Origin: Vibrio coralliilyticus
GTDB taxonomy: Bacteria > Pseudomonadota > Gammaproteobacteria > Enterobacterales > Vibrionaceae
Direction: 5' to 3'
Assembly (NCBI RefSeq): GCF_024449095.1
Contig: NZ_CP024627.1
Coordinates: 2,108,001-2,172,000, forward strand
DNA: 64,000 bases
In this document: in pieces, positions 1 through 9,861 of the stretch
Numbering within the stretch: the stretch's first letter is position 1
Layout of the letters: every line of letters begins with the position of its first letter
Program-made: the position numbers and the translations under genes
Notes under the pieces: model-generated
Seen by the model: only the letters and a program-made list of their open reading frames with translations
Database searches by the model: none
Told to the model about the DNA's origin: nothing

Positions 1-2
1 GC

Positions 3-203
3 GATCTGTTGCCACAGTTTGAGGTGCTCTATCAGGGAATCTTTGATATTGCTAAGCGGGCTTTAGTGGTGTGTTTGTTTTTGATTGGCTGCGGAATTTC
101 GGTGGAAAAGCTCAAGTCTGCTGGGCCTAAGCCATTGCTGTTTGGTGTCACGCTGTGGGTTGCCATATCGACCAGCTCATTGGCATGGTTAACGCTTAGC
201 TAA
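3..203 (+). CDS. C-terminal part of YeiH/UPF0324-family membrane protein (5' end outside window)
   Basis: The reading frame is already open at base 3 and runs to a TAA at 201-203, so this is only the last ~66 residues of a longer protein. It has two hydrophobic segments joined by a polar loop; the first carries [13 protein letters not shown] and the second [10 protein letters not shown]. This matches the C-terminal end of the YeiH / UPF0324 family of ten-helix inner-membrane proteins, sometimes annotated as putative sulfate exporters. The function is not proven in that family. The TTG at position 9 is not a real start, because the frame continues upstream of it. The stop overlaps the stop of the convergent small gene at 200-373. 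Confidence 0.7.
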   Translation, partial: DLLPQFEVLYQGIFDIAKRALVVCLFLIGCGISVEKLKSAGPKPLLFGVTLWVAISTSSLAWLTLS

Positions 204-373
204 AGTTCTTCAGGCTCTATTTTGAGCTTTCTGCGCTTTTGTCGTTGGTATATTAAGACCAAAGCGGCGATAAATAGAAACGCAGATAACTCAGCCAGTG
301 ATCGCACTAAGCCTTCACTTTGGACTGCGACTAGAATCTGAATCAATATTGCCAACACAATGACGGCTTTCAT
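200..373 (-). CDS. Small membrane protein, 57 aa, hypothetical
   Basis: This is a 57-residue ORF with ATG at 373 and TAG at 200-202. It begins [17 protein letters not shown] and ends in a basic-then-acidic tail ([15 protein letters not shown]). It has two hydrophobic stretches, about residues 2-17 and 27-43, followed by a positively charged segment, so a two-helix inner-membrane protein with a cytoplasmic tail is likely. A good ribosome-binding site, AGAGGCG, sits just upstream of the ATG. The stop codon overlaps the stop of the convergent YeiH-family gene (CTAA read on both strands). I do not recognise the family. The composition and the ribosome-binding site make it a plausible real gene. 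Confidence 0.6.
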   Translation of the reverse strand: MKAVIVLAILIQILVAVQSEGLVRSLAELSAFLFIAALVLIYQRQKRRKLKIEPEEL

Positions 374-533
374 GAACGCCTCTTATATCCATATCCTCAT
401 ATTCCCGAAAGTATTATGAGATAGAGTTATAAGTTTGATAAATTCAGATTTGGACTATGAAAGATCCATTTCAACTAAGTTGCCTGTCCATTAACGACAA
501 TATTTGAAGTGGCGCTACAACTGGCGCATCACT

Positions 534-1907
534 TTACTGCTCTAGCTGACTCAAAAGCCAATCTTTTACCGCTTTCCGAGAAACTTTAATTCCTGACTGA
601 TACAGTGATTCTGGCATCTCATAGTAAGCAACTGGCCATTTGAAGCGTGTCAAAGCTTTACTGAGTTCCTGCTCAATGTTCACAACGTCTAGAGAGTACT
701 GTCCTTGAATCACTGCAACTGGGCGATGGCCAAACTCGCTGTCTTCCACAGGGATCACGACTGACTGCACGATGTAGGGAAGTCGGTTAAGCACTGCTTC
801 AATTTCTTCACAATGAATATTTTCACCACCTGAGATAAATAAATTGTCAGCTCGCCCAATAATTTTGAGTTCGCCTTCAACCCACTCACCTAAGTCTTTA
901 CTGTCAAACCATCCATCGCGTGTAATAGGCTCCACAACCCCACATCGATAGTAACCACAAGCCAGAGTTTCACCGCCAATGTAGATTCTTTGCCCTTTAA
1001 GCCGGATTCGACGTTTAGGTAAGGTTTTGCCTGCTGAGTCGCGATTGTCGATTCTTTTTGCCGTCACGGTTGAGGCTGCTTCAGTCATCCCATAGCCCAA
1101 CCAGGTTTCCACCCCCTGCTGTGCTGCTTTTTGGCTTAAGAACAATGGGACATGGCTCCCGCCGAGTAAGACATGGGTTAAATCAAGTGGCGAACCACTC
1201 TCCAAAAGACGTTGTAATTGCGTAGCCACCAGCGATGCGTGAGTCACTTGACGAATATCTTCAATCAGAACTCCGCTTCCTAGTTTCAATGTAGCCCCAA
1301 CATACAACCAACGATAGACGATGGCTAACCCAGACACATGATACATAGGCAAACTTAGCAACCAACAATCGTCCTGTTTAAAAGAAAACACTTCCAATAG
1401 ACCTGAGGCAGAAGCAATATGTTGCGCGTTAGTGTGTGCAACCGCTTTGGGATTGCCCGTTGAACCTGAGGTAAACACGATAGAGGCGATATTATCTGGC
1501 TGATAACCTGAGCAATAGTGATAAGAATTTGAACGTCCGACATCAAATGTCGACAATGAAGATAGCAGTGAATCAGATTTCGATACCCAGACTTTAGGCT
1601 CAATACAAGAGGGGTAAAGTGACTTTAGCTTGGTTTCAAGCTCCGCTTGTGTTTGCGGCATGGCCAATGCGCATATTGCTCCAATTTCCATACAAGCCAA
1701 GTACGCGAGTAATAAATCTAAGTTGTTTTTACTAATGCAGGTAAACACATCACCTTGTACTAGACCCTGCTCACAAAGGCTGGACGCCACTTCATCGACA
1801 AGATCAGCCAACTCAGCCCAAGAGTATTGCTGATCTTGATGATCCAGAGCAAATGAAGATGGGCTCGACTGAGCCCATTGTTTCAAAGGAGAGAGTTGGT
1901 TGTGCAT
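534..1907 (-). CDS. menE: o-Succinylbenzoate-CoA ligase MenE
   Basis: 457 residues, the usual size for bacterial MenE. It activates o-succinylbenzoate with ATP and CoA to give OSB-CoA, the substrate of MenB in menaquinone synthesis, in the cytoplasm. It is an ANL-superfamily adenylating enzyme. The nucleotide loop FTSGSTGNPK is at about 145-154, the GYGMTEAAST motif at about 271-280, and the acidic DGWFDSKDLGE segment near 331-341. The ATG overlaps the menC stop by one base (TAATG), so it is translationally coupled as the last gene of the cluster menF-D-H-B-C-E. Confidence 0.95.
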   Translation of the reverse strand: MHNQLSPLKQWAQSSPSSFALDHQDQQYSWAELADLVDEVASSLCEQGLVQGDVFTCISKNNLDLLLAYLACMEIGAICALAMPQTQAELETKLKSLYPSCIEPKVWVSKSDSLLSSLSTFDVGRSNSYHYCSGYQPDNIASIVFTSGSTGNPKAVAHTNAQHIASASGLLEVFSFKQDDCWLLSLPMYHVSGLAIVYRWLYVGATLKLGSGVLIEDIRQVTHASLVATQLQRLLESGSPLDLTHVLLGGSHVPLFLSQKAAQQGVETWLGYGMTEAASTVTAKRIDNRDSAGKTLPKRRIRLKGQRIYIGGETLACGYYRCGVVEPITRDGWFDSKDLGEWVEGELKIIGRADNLFISGGENIHCEEIEAVLNRLPYIVQSVVIPVEDSEFGHRPVAVIQGQYSLDVVNIEQELSKALTRFKWPVAYYEMPESLYQSGIKVSRKAVKDWLLSQLEQ

Positions 1908-2893
1908 TAAGATTGCCAGATTAGTGACTGATCTGACAGAGAAGTCACCGGAAGATCACAGCCAGGCCAAGTAACTTCTAGCTGCTGTGCAAACAGACCT
2001 ATCGTATCTAAGCCTGGAACTTCTTCTGGCAATTGCCAGTGGGCAAAGCGAGCCAATTGAGTCAGACCTAAACTCGATTCTATACTGGAGCTGATAATCG
2101 GCTTGATCCCCAACTTTTTAGCCTCTTCTATGAGCTCGACACAGCGTTCGACAGAGCCAATAAGGGTAGGCTTAATCACAATGGCTTTAGCACCGTTAAA
2201 GTCCTCGAGTTTAAAATCATCCTTGCGAATGGCGTGTTGAAGGGTTTCATCCCAAGCAATCGCGATACCCGTATTAATCGCAAAAGAGAAGCTATCCCCC
2301 GGTGCTTGGCACGGCTCTTCAACAAACGCAATTCTTTGACGCAATGAAGGCGCTATCTTTTTAGCAAATTGTTGCGCTTTCTCGGCCGTCCAAGCGCGAT
2401 TGGCATCTAGTCTTAGCGTAAGGTCTGGAATGGACTCCAAAAACAGGCTGACGATGAGCCCATCGCGGACAGGTTCATACAACCCTACTTTGATCTTGGC
2501 TACTTTCTCACCTTGCATACTGTGGAGCTTAGGCAGCAGTTCATCCGGATCACCTGAACACAAAGGTGCAGCCTGATAGCACCCCATGTCAGGGAGGCCA
2601 TTGTTCAGTTCCAGCTCAGCCATAGATAACCCAAAAGCCACAGAGGGGTACAACTCCTTATCATCAAAGAGTTTACCACTCTGCCACATGGCTAGTTGCT
2701 CTATTAGTTGAGATGAAACCTCATCCATACTCTCAATACTAAACCCCGGTAGAGGTGCAATTTCACCTCTACCGATTTCCCCGTTGTTTTCTAGTACAAC
2801 CACAAAGCCTTCTCGTTCCATGAGTCTTTGCTCTCTCAGTATCACACCGCTGTCCATCGGCAGCTTGTAGCGATACAGCTTGGCTGTTCTCAT
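1907..2893 (-). CDS. menC: o-Succinylbenzoate synthase MenC
   Basis: 328 residues, an enolase-superfamily enzyme that dehydrates SHCHC to o-succinylbenzoate. The expected catalytic set is visible: the KIK pair at K133/K135, metal ligands D163 (RLDAN), E192 (VEEP) and D215 (WDET), and the second base K241 (VIKPTL). It lies between menB and menE on the minus strand. About 124 bases separate it from menB, with no obvious terminator, so read-through from menB is likely; a separate weak promoter there cannot be excluded. Confidence 0.95.
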   Translation of the reverse strand: MRTAKLYRYKLPMDSGVILREQRLMEREGFVVVLENNGEIGRGEIAPLPGFSIESMDEVSSQLIEQLAMWQSGKLFDDKELYPSVAFGLSMAELELNNGLPDMGCYQAAPLCSGDPDELLPKLHSMQGEKVAKIKVGLYEPVRDGLIVSLFLESIPDLTLRLDANRAWTAEKAQQFAKKIAPSLRQRIAFVEEPCQAPGDSFSFAINTGIAIAWDETLQHAIRKDDFKLEDFNGAKAIVIKPTLIGSVERCVELIEEAKKLGIKPIISSSIESSLGLTQLARFAHWQLPEEVPGLDTIGLFAQQLEVTWPGCDLPVTSLSDQSLIWQS

Positions 2894-3017
2894 ACCAATA
2901 TCCCTTCTAATTATTTTGTAATCTTCAATCTATGCTGTTCACTATTTTGGGCTTCAATGGCAGATAAAAGTATTGAGTTAAGCACCTTTATCTTCACGTA
3001 TTACCCAAAACAACACA

Positions 3018-3884
3018 TCAAGGATTACGAGGGAATTTATTAAAGTCAGGCCGACGTTTTTCATTGAACGCATTCCGCCCTTCCTGACCTTCTTCAGTCA
3101 TATAGAACATCATAGTCGCATTACCAGCCAACTCTTGAAGACCGGCCTGACCATCACAGTCAGCATTCAGAGCGGCTTTGAGACAACGCAGTGCCATCGG
3201 GCTGTGCTGCAGAGTTTCGCGACACCAACGAACCGTTTCTCTTTCCAACTCTTCAAGAGGCACAACCGTATTCACTAGCCCCATATCCAAAGCTTCCTGA
3301 GCATCATAGAAACGGCATAGGAACCAAATCTCGCGCGCTTTCTTCTGCCCAACAATTCGAGCCATGTATGAGGCACCCCAGCCGCCATCAAACGAACCAA
3401 CTTTTGGCCCCGTCTGACCAAACTGAGCGTTTTCTGCGGCAATAGTCAAGTCACACATCATATGTAAAACATGACCACCGCCGACTGCCCAGCCAGCTAC
3501 TGACGCAATGACGGGTTTGGGGCAAGTGCGAATTTGACGCTGGAAGTCCAATACATTTAAGTGGTGAGTGCCGGAATCATCTTGATAACCACCATAATCA
3601 CCACGGACCTTTTGGTCACCACCCGAGCAGAAAGCCTTTTCACCAAGGCCTGTCAAAATGATCACACCCACGCCTTCATCGTAACGAGCATCAGCCAGTG
3701 CGTTAATCATCTCTTTGACAGTTTGAGGGCGAAACGCATTGCGGACTTGAGGACGAGCAATGGTGATCTTTGCGATACCATCTTCGGATTTATGGTACTG
3801 AATATCTTCATATTCGCCCGTGCAATCGTTCCAGTGCACTGGAGCATAGAGTTCTTCTTCTGAAATACCGACTGTTTTTGCCAT
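3018..3884 (-). CDS. menB: 1,4-Dihydroxy-2-naphthoyl-CoA synthase MenB
   Basis: 288 residues, a crotonase-fold enzyme. It closes the second ring of the naphthoquinone by converting OSB-CoA to DHNA-CoA. Family signatures are the oxyanion-hole segment [17 protein letters not shown] (about 84-100), the [10 protein letters not shown] segment (about 131-140) and [12 protein letters not shown] (about 157-168), the last being typical of MenB rather than other crotonases. It is followed 29 bases upstream in the genome (the next gene in the 5' direction) by menH. It is the fourth gene of the operon that starts with menF at 7706. Confidence 0.96.
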   Translation of the reverse strand: MAKTVGISEEELYAPVHWNDCTGEYEDIQYHKSEDGIAKITIARPQVRNAFRPQTVKEMINALADARYDEGVGVIILTGLGEKAFCSGGDQKVRGDYGGYQDDSGTHHLNVLDFQRQIRTCPKPVIASVAGWAVGGGHVLHMMCDLTIAAENAQFGQTGPKVGSFDGGWGASYMARIVGQKKAREIWFLCRFYDAQEALDMGLVNTVVPLEELERETVRWCRETLQHSPMALRCLKAALNADCDGQAGLQELAGNATMMFYMTEEGQEGRNAFNEKRRPDFNKFPRNP

Positions 3885-3913
3885 GGTGATTCCTGTTTGT
3901 TGAGATTGCGCTG

Positions 3914-4699
3914 TTAGAAGAAAGCGCGAATTTGAGATTGAATAATCGCGGCGAATGCTTCGGGCTGTTCCACATGAACATTATGCCCAGCTTGCGCTAC
4001 CTGGCTAAAAGACAAACCACTCTGTTCAGCCAGCTGACTGAACTTCATATCTTTTTCACCACAAATGTAATGTATCGGCATGCTTAAATCAGCCAATGAC
4101 TCAAGCAAGTAATCTTGTTTTGCCAAGGTTGTCGCCATCAGCATCTTTGCGACGGATGGACCTAGATTAGCACTGCGCTTATCAATGATTGTTTGTCTTT
4201 GCTCATGATTTAGTGAACTAAATACCGGCTGCTGATACCAATCGTTTAACACTTGTTCAATGGGGTCATTTTGAAATCGCTCAGCCCAACGAGAGTCATT
4301 GTTTAATCGAGCATTTTTTTCCGCACGATCATGCAACCCAAAGTGACCACCTTCAGAAATAAGCATTTGAATATTATGTGCGGAAAAATACTGTTGAGTG
4401 AGCCCTACCATCGCAATTCGAGCCCCCATTGAATAACCCACTAACACTATAGGGGGATGGTGAGGAAATTGAGTGAGTAAAACGTCAGATATTTGATCGC
4501 AGCACGTTTTAAAATCGCGACAATGCATCAATTTGCTCATCCCATGACCGGGCAGATCGATGCATAACGATGAATATTCGGGGAGCAATTGCCTGCAGGT
4601 ACTCCAATCTTCACTGCTACCCAGCAAGCCATGCAGATAAACAATTACAGGTCGAGAACTATCGTGGCTCTCCGTATTGTGGAAGGAGCTATAGAGCAT
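3914..4699 (-). CDS. menH: SHCHC synthase MenH (alpha/beta hydrolase)
   Basis: 261 residues. MenH eliminates pyruvate from SEPHCHC, the MenD product, giving SHCHC. The alpha/beta-hydrolase signature is clear: [10 protein letters not shown] near 23-32, nucleophile S90 in GYSMGA, an acidic residue in CGEKD near 214-218, and the catalytic histidine H239 in [13 protein letters not shown]. The start overlaps the menD stop by 11 bases (menD ends at 4689, the menH ATG is at 4697-4699), which implies translational coupling. Confidence 0.93.
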   Translation of the reverse strand: MLYSSFHNTESHDSSRPVIVYLHGLLGSSEDWSTCRQLLPEYSSLCIDLPGHGMSKLMHCRDFKTCCDQISDVLLTQFPHHPPIVLVGYSMGARIAMVGLTQQYFSAHNIQMLISEGGHFGLHDRAEKNARLNNDSRWAERFQNDPIEQVLNDWYQQPVFSSLNHEQRQTIIDKRSANLGPSVAKMLMATTLAKQDYLLESLADLSMPIHYICGEKDMKFSQLAEQSGLSFSQVAQAGHNVHVEQPEAFAAIIQSQIRAFF

Positions 4700-6398
4700 G
4701 AAGTCGCTGAGTTATCTCTTTCAGTTGTGAGGAGGCTTGTTCAGGAGGTGTCTGTACTTCGACAAGCAATGCGCCCTCACCCTGTTGTAAATGATTACTC
4801 ACTAACTCACTGTAAGCGGCAAGAGTGGTCGGTTTTTGGTATCGAATGCCAAATTGCATCGCAGCATGCTCGAAAGTGTAACCATGAGGCATCTGATAGA
4901 GAGGCTGTTTTTGTGCTTGGGGGACAGGGAGCAAATCAAAGATAGCCCCTCCGTCATTGTTAACTACGACAATCACCAGTGGCGTTTTTTCGTGGGTCAG
5001 TAAAGAGAGCGAGTTGAGATCATACAGCGCTGAGGTATCACCAATAAACAATACGCTGGGTTGAGGATTTGCACGTACAACTCCCGCAGCAGTCGCAATC
5101 AGCCCATCGATCCCTGATGCACCTCGGTTGCTAAACGTTTCAAGGTTTGGCATCGAACCAAACATATCCACCAGCCGAACAAATAAACTGTTGCCCAAAA
5201 AGACCTGCGTTGGTTGTGGTAAGTCTTTGACTGATTTAGCCAGAGCAATTTCATTGAATGACTGGTGGCTTTGTTCAGATAGTGCCACTGCACATTGTGA
5301 ATAATGCTCTAACTCCTTTGCCCAGCCATAGTGAACATTCTTGCCGCCAACACGTTCTCGCAGCCAACTCTCTATCCAAACCCCAATGCCGACAACGTGA
5401 TGAGTTTGTGGTAAATGATTTTGGTTGTTGCGATCAACTTGGGGAGAAACATAATGGTAATCCGCTTGTCTCGATTCGACTTGCTGAGATATCCACTGAT
5501 TGAGACGTTTCGATACAATCCGAGAGCCAAACTGCACAATAACGTGAGCCTGACTCAACACTTCTTTCGCAGAAGGGTTCTGCAACCAAAGATCATAATG
5601 TGTGAAGGGAGACGAAACTCCCGATTGCGAATCACACAAGCATGGCCAGCCCAATTTGTCCGCCAGCAGTTTCACCTGCTGTGCTTCCTCTAGGGTGACA
5701 CTACCAACGACAATAACTCCTGGCTTGTCTGCTACATCGGCGTAGTGAAGAGCGGGCAATGATTGAGTTCGAGCCTTGCAGCTATAAGGCTTGTCAGAGT
5801 GAGACCAAGATTTTACTTCATCAAGATATGCCTGAAATATTCCTTTCGATTCAGAACCATACAAAGGCTCAGGAAACGGGCAATTGATGTGAACAGCTCC
5901 ACCTTTCTCTGCCTGTTCAGACATTTTCTGATCTATGGAAGTCAGCAACCATTTAAGCGCTACTGACTCTGAAGGGCTGGGTAACTCAAGAGTGGCACTC
6001 ACATGAGAGGAGAATATCCCCACTTGATTGATCGCCTGATTGGCTCCGCAGCCAACCAATTCTACGGGCCTATCTGCAGTTAGCACGACCAGTTTCTCAC
6101 CTGTGAGTTTTGCCTCTGCTATTGCGGGCAACAGATTGGCGACAGCGGTTCCGGATGTGACAATCAATGCGACTGGCTTATCGCTTGCCTTCGCTAAACC
6201 GAGAGCTAAGAAACCTAAACCTCGCTCATCAAAATGCGTATGCAGTTTTAATTTGTTATTCTGATGCGCTTCCAGCGTTAAAGGCGTCGAACGCGAACCC
6301 GGTGCAATACACACTTCACTGACACCTAAGCGAGATAACTCTTCAAGCAGTACCTGAGACCAAATACGGTTCATAATGGCTTGATTGTGCAGACTCAT
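4689..6398 (-). CDS. menD: SEPHCHC synthase MenD (ThDP-dependent)
   Basis: 569 residues, close to the family norm (~556). It joins isochorismate and 2-oxoglutarate to make SEPHCHC using thiamine diphosphate. Seen in the sequence are the N-terminal CIAPGSRSTPLTL block, the cofactor-activating glutamate E58 in HFDERGLG, the GTAVANLLPAI segment, and the C-terminal ThDP/Mg motif GD(T)SALYDLNSL followed by NNDGGAIF. The ATG at 6396-6398 directly abuts the menF TAA at 6399-6401, so the two are tightly coupled. Confidence 0.96.
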   Translation of the reverse strand: MSLHNQAIMNRIWSQVLLEELSRLGVSEVCIAPGSRSTPLTLEAHQNNKLKLHTHFDERGLGFLALGLAKASDKPVALIVTSGTAVANLLPAIAEAKLTGEKLVVLTADRPVELVGCGANQAINQVGIFSSHVSATLELPSPSESVALKWLLTSIDQKMSEQAEKGGAVHINCPFPEPLYGSESKGIFQAYLDEVKSWSHSDKPYSCKARTQSLPALHYADVADKPGVIVVGSVTLEEAQQVKLLADKLGWPCLCDSQSGVSSPFTHYDLWLQNPSAKEVLSQAHVIVQFGSRIVSKRLNQWISQQVESRQADYHYVSPQVDRNNQNHLPQTHHVVGIGVWIESWLRERVGGKNVHYGWAKELEHYSQCAVALSEQSHQSFNEIALAKSVKDLPQPTQVFLGNSLFVRLVDMFGSMPNLETFSNRGASGIDGLIATAAGVVRANPQPSVLFIGDTSALYDLNSLSLLTHEKTPLVIVVVNNDGGAIFDLLPVPQAQKQPLYQMPHGYTFEHAAMQFGIRYQKPTTLAAYSELVSNHLQQGEGALLVEVQTPPEQASSQLKEITQRLHAL

Positions 6399-7706
6399 TT
6401 ATGACGCCACTCCCAACGGGGGTATATCAGCAATCAAAGATAGCAATGTTGACATTTTCTTATCCAACTCTTGCCATTCATTGTCGGCAATAGACCCCGG
6501 TACTATACCTGCACCTGCGAATAACTGGATCTCCTCACCAAGAATAAGAGCACTGCGTATCGCAACACAAAACTCGGCGCGCTGGTGACTGATGACCCCC
6601 ATCGACCCCGCATACCAGCCACGTGCAAAGGGCTCATTGTCTCGAATAAATTTCATTGATTCTTTGCGTGGCAGTCCTGCAACAGCTGCTGTCGGTTGTA
6701 ACGCACTCAGCAACTGAACCCCATTTACTCCAGTTTTGAGGTGGGCGTGAATACTGCGCTTAAGGTGCTGAACTTTACGCAGCCTAACCAAGCGGGCTTC
6801 TTGTTCAACCTCAATGTGTTCTGAATGAGGTGCCAGCCGCTCAATGATGTCATCGACCACATATTGGTTTTCATTGAGGTTTTTTCTATCTTGCGCTAAC
6901 CAGTTTGACAGCTCCATGTCGTGGCTGGCATTGTCCCCACGGCCTATCGTTCCAGCCAAAGCCTCAGTATAGAGCTCCTGACCTTGTCTGGCATACAAAC
7001 GTTCCGGTGTAGAGCCTATAAAGCTATGTCTTTTATCCAGCGAAAGCATAAAGTGGAAGCTATGGTGGTTTTGCAGATAACTTGATTTCAGTAGCTGCGC
7101 AGCACTTACCGTGCTGTCCATCTGTACGGAAGTTCTGCGGGCCAGCACGACCTTTTTAAAGTCGTCATTCTCTATACCAGTGAGAACTTTCTCAACCAGT
7201 TCAGACCATTGCGACTTTTCCGGTATGTGGCTGATGCTTTTGATCTGCGCTGAAACGGGAAGCAATGCACCAACATCAATCTGAAGTTTCTTCAGCCCTG
7301 CAAGAGTACGGTGCTTCTCCGCAGTGAGATTAACGGCCAATGACCAACGGTCATCGAAACGAATTAACTCAACTTGTGGTAGGAAAAAGAAAGAGGACAT
7401 ACAGCGACGATTTTTTTCCGTCTGACCGTCGAAAGAACGCCCCCCCCATACTCGCTGGTCATCAGCTAAAATCGTATAAGCGGGTGCCGGGTCGACAAAG
7501 GTATGTAGCTGCCCCAGCGCTACCACTTCCTCACGGGTATCGCGAGACTGCCAGTAAAACTTAGGGAAGATCGGCTGAGCTTCCAGCCAATCGATGAATG
7601 CAAAGTCAGGTTTTTCCTCAAGAACTTGAACCAGACGGTTTACGCCGCCTTCTGCATCCTTTACGCGTTCAATCAGTTCAGTAACGGCTTGATGAAAGTG
7701 TGACAA
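6399..7706 (-). CDS. menF: Isochorismate synthase MenF
   Basis: 435 residues. It isomerises chorismate to isochorismate, the first committed step of menaquinone synthesis. C-terminal chorismate-binding motifs are present: KVVLARRTSV, the GSTPERL segment, the ALAGTIGRG segment, LQPTAAVAGLPRKES and RGWYAGSMGVI. The start is TTG at 7704-7706. It has a correctly spaced GAGG ribosome-binding site and no better in-frame ATG upstream, which is a modest reason to expect low initiation of the operon's first gene. It is divergent from alaA across 219 bases, and a degenerate FNR-like site lies about 60 bases upstream. Confidence 0.94.
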   Translation of the reverse strand: MSHFHQAVTELIERVKDAEGGVNRLVQVLEEKPDFAFIDWLEAQPIFPKFYWQSRDTREEVVALGQLHTFVDPAPAYTILADDQRVWGGRSFDGQTEKNRRCMSSFFFLPQVELIRFDDRWSLAVNLTAEKHRTLAGLKKLQIDVGALLPVSAQIKSISHIPEKSQWSELVEKVLTGIENDDFKKVVLARRTSVQMDSTVSAAQLLKSSYLQNHHSFHFMLSLDKRHSFIGSTPERLYARQGQELYTEALAGTIGRGDNASHDMELSNWLAQDRKNLNENQYVVDDIIERLAPHSEHIEVEQEARLVRLRKVQHLKRSIHAHLKTGVNGVQLLSALQPTAAVAGLPRKESMKFIRDNEPFARGWYAGSMGVISHQRAEFCVAIRSALILGEEIQLFAGAGIVPGSIADNEWQELDKKMSTLLSLIADIPPLGVAS

Positions 7707-7765
7707 ATCAGCCTCGTATGCCTAGGGATTCTTATTCATTTTATCTCGCTACTCTATTAATAGAC

Positions 7766-7779
7766 CTTATTCAGATCAA
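7766..7779 (-). promoter_or_regulatory. Candidate FNR-like site upstream of menF
   Basis: On the minus strand this reads TTGAT-CTGA-ATAAG. The left half-site of the FNR consensus (TTGAT-N4-ATCAA) is perfect and the right half matches 3 of 5. It lies 60 bases upstream of the menF TTG. The same half-site plus ATAAG pattern occurs upstream of focA (33521-33534). A perfect half-site occurs by chance often, so this is only suggestive. Confidence 0.3.
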
Positions 7780-7925
7780 GGTTGTAGCCCATCTTTTGCA
7801 TGATCCTGTGATTGCAAACGAGCAAAGCGCATACAAAAACGCGCCATATCTCAGTTTTTTATTCTAACAAAGGGCTTTTTGATGTACTTTAATAAAGAAA
7901 TACAATCATTTCTAGGTTTTATACA

Positions 7926-9140
7926 ATGCAAAATATCGGGATGTCATCAAAACTCGATAATGTCTGCTATGACATTAGAGGGCCTGTGCTCAAACATGCT
8001 AAGCGTATGGAAGAAGAAGGGCATAAAATACTGAAGCTCAATATCGGTAATCCAGCCCCATTTGGTTTTGATGCCCCAGATGAAATTTTAGTTGATGTCA
8101 TTCGTAACCTACCAACATCACAAGGCTACTGTGATTCAAAAGGCATCTACTCCGCGCGCAAAGCCGTTGTTCAGCACTATCAACGTAAAGGGATTCGCTC
8201 TTTAGATGTTGAAGATGTCTATATCGGTAACGGGGCTTCTGAGCTGATTGTCATGTCGATGCAGGCGTTGCTAAATAATGGCGATGAAATGCTTGTTCCA
8301 GCGCCGGATTACCCTCTCTGGACTGCGTCCGTTGCTCTGTCTGGCGGTAAAGCAGTGCATTACCTATGTGATGAACAAGCAGACTGGTACCCCGATCTCG
8401 ATGACATTCGCAAAAAAATTACACCCAAGACGAGGGGAATTGTCTTAATTAACCCCAATAACCCAACAGGTGCTGTTTACAGCCGTGATTTTCTCTTGGA
8501 AGTGATCGAAATTGCGCGCCAGCACAAGTTGATCATCTTCGCTGACGAGATCTACGATAAAGTACTCTATGATGGGGCAACGCATACTTCTGTCGCAACA
8601 CTCTCTGATGATGTCTTAACCGTTACCTTTAACGGTCTTTCCAAAGCCTATCGCGTCTGTGGTTTTCGCGGTGGCTGGATGTTTTTAACCGGACCAAAGC
8701 ACCTTGCGCAAGGTTACGTCAATGGGCTAGACATGCTGGCATCAATGCGCTTGTGCGCCAATGTTCCAATGCAGCACGCTATTCAAACCGCACTGGGTGG
8801 CTATCAGAGTATTAATGAGCTTATCCTACCTGGCGGCCGCTTATTGGAACAGCGTGACCGCGCTTTTGAACTGATCAATCAGATCCCAGGGGTATCTTGT
8901 GTCAAACCCAAAGGCGCAATGTACTTGTTCCCAAAAATTGACACTAAGATGTATAACATTAAAGACGATCAGAAAATGGTTCTTGATTTCCTCATTCAGG
9001 AAAAAGTTCTATTGGTTCAGGGATCTGGCTTCAACTGGCCGAAACCCGATCACTTCCGCATCGTCACTCTCCCGCACGTAGAAGATCTTGAGATGGCGAT
9101 TGGTCGTTTTGAACGATTCCTATCGACTTATAGTCAGTAG
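7926..9140 (+). CDS. alaA: Glutamate-pyruvate aminotransferase AlaA
   Basis: 404 residues, a class-I PLP aminotransferase that matches E. coli AlaA (YfbQ), the main alanine-synthesising transaminase. The PLP lysine is K240 in FNGLSKAYR, followed by the phosphate-binding CGFRGGW. NPNNPTGA (about 176-183) and ADEIYDKVLYD (about 206-216) are typical. It is followed by an intrinsic terminator at 9174-9201. yfbQ and yfbR are also adjacent in E. coli, so the synteny with the next gene supports the call. Confidence 0.94.
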   Translation: MQNIGMSSKLDNVCYDIRGPVLKHAKRMEEEGHKILKLNIGNPAPFGFDAPDEILVDVIRNLPTSQGYCDSKGIYSARKAVVQHYQRKGIRSLDVEDVYIGNGASELIVMSMQALLNNGDEMLVPAPDYPLWTASVALSGGKAVHYLCDEQADWYPDLDDIRKKITPKTRGIVLINPNNPTGAVYSRDFLLEVIEIARQHKLIIFADEIYDKVLYDGATHTSVATLSDDVLTVTFNGLSKAYRVCGFRGGWMFLTGPKHLAQGYVNGLDMLASMRLCANVPMQHAIQTALGGYQSINELILPGGRLLEQRDRAFELINQIPGVSCVKPKGAMYLFPKIDTKMYNIKDDQKMVLDFLIQEKVLLVQGSGFNWPKPDHFRIVTLPHVEDLEMAIGRFERFLSTYSQ

Positions 9141-9173
9141 TAGTAATTAGATTCGATTTTTCATATGCTTAAT

Positions 9174-9201
9174 GAGCACTCAATGAGTGCTCTTTTTTTA
9201 T
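9174..9201 (+). terminator. Rho-independent terminator after alaA
   Basis: A 9-bp stem (GAGCACTCA / TGAGTGCTC) is followed by a run of seven T. It lies between the alaA stop and the yfbR ribosome-binding site, so part of the T-run is in the yfbR leader. Confidence 0.85.
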
Positions 9202-9216
9202 TTTGGAGGGAGATAT

Positions 9217-9816
9217 ATGACAGAAAGTAAAACCAAAGAAAGTCACTTCTTCGCCCACCTTGCTCGAATGAAACTGATACAGCGCTGGCCTCTGATGCGT
9301 TCAGTATCGACTGAGAATATCTCAGAGCATAGCCTTCAAGTCGCCTTTGTTGCTCACGCTCTAGCACTCATCAAAAATAAGAAATTTGGTGGTAACCTCA
9401 ACCCCGAGCGGATTGCGTTATTAGGGATGTACCATGATACCAGTGAGGTGCTGACTGGGGATCTTCCCACCCCAGTTAAATATTACAACCCAGAAATAGC
9501 AAAAGAATATAAGAAGATAGAAGCCGCCGCCGAAAAGAAACTGCTGTCGATGTTACCCGAAGAGTTTCAAGAAGATTTTGCCCCTTACTTGGTCTCTCAA
9601 GCCGCCTACCCCGACGACGAAATCATCGTCAAGCAGGCCGACACTATCTGTGCCTATCTGAAATGCCTTGAAGAGCTCAGCGCTGGTAATCACGAATATG
9701 CACTGGCGAAGAAGCGCCTTGATGTCACTTTACAGGAAAGACGAACCCCAGAAATGGACTACTTCCTCACGACATTCGCTCCAAGCTTTGAATTATCTCT
9801 GGACGAGATTAGCTAG
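9217..9816 (+). CDS. yfbR: 5'-Deoxynucleotidase YfbR
   Basis: 199 residues from the ATG at 9217, the same length as E. coli YfbR. It hydrolyses dNMPs (dAMP, dGMP, dCMP, dTMP and others) to deoxynucleosides. HD-domain residues are visible: H38 in SEHSLQ, H73-D74 in MYHDTSEV, and a later Asp in [11 protein letters not shown]. The longer reading frame starting at 9187 is rejected because it would begin inside the alaA terminator T-run, whereas the 9217 start has a strong GGAGGGA ribosome-binding site at 9205-9211. A second HD-domain hydrolase, dgt, follows after 45 bases. Confidence 0.94.
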   Translation: MTESKTKESHFFAHLARMKLIQRWPLMRSVSTENISEHSLQVAFVAHALALIKNKKFGGNLNPERIALLGMYHDTSEVLTGDLPTPVKYYNPEIAKEYKKIEAAAEKKLLSMLPEEFQEDFAPYLVSQAAYPDDEIIVKQADTICAYLKCLEELSAGNHEYALAKKRLDVTLQERRTPEMDYFLTTFAPSFELSLDEIS

Positions 9817-9861
9817 GTAATAAAGAATGGTTGGTAAAGTAATAAGAGCAAAGGTCATATT

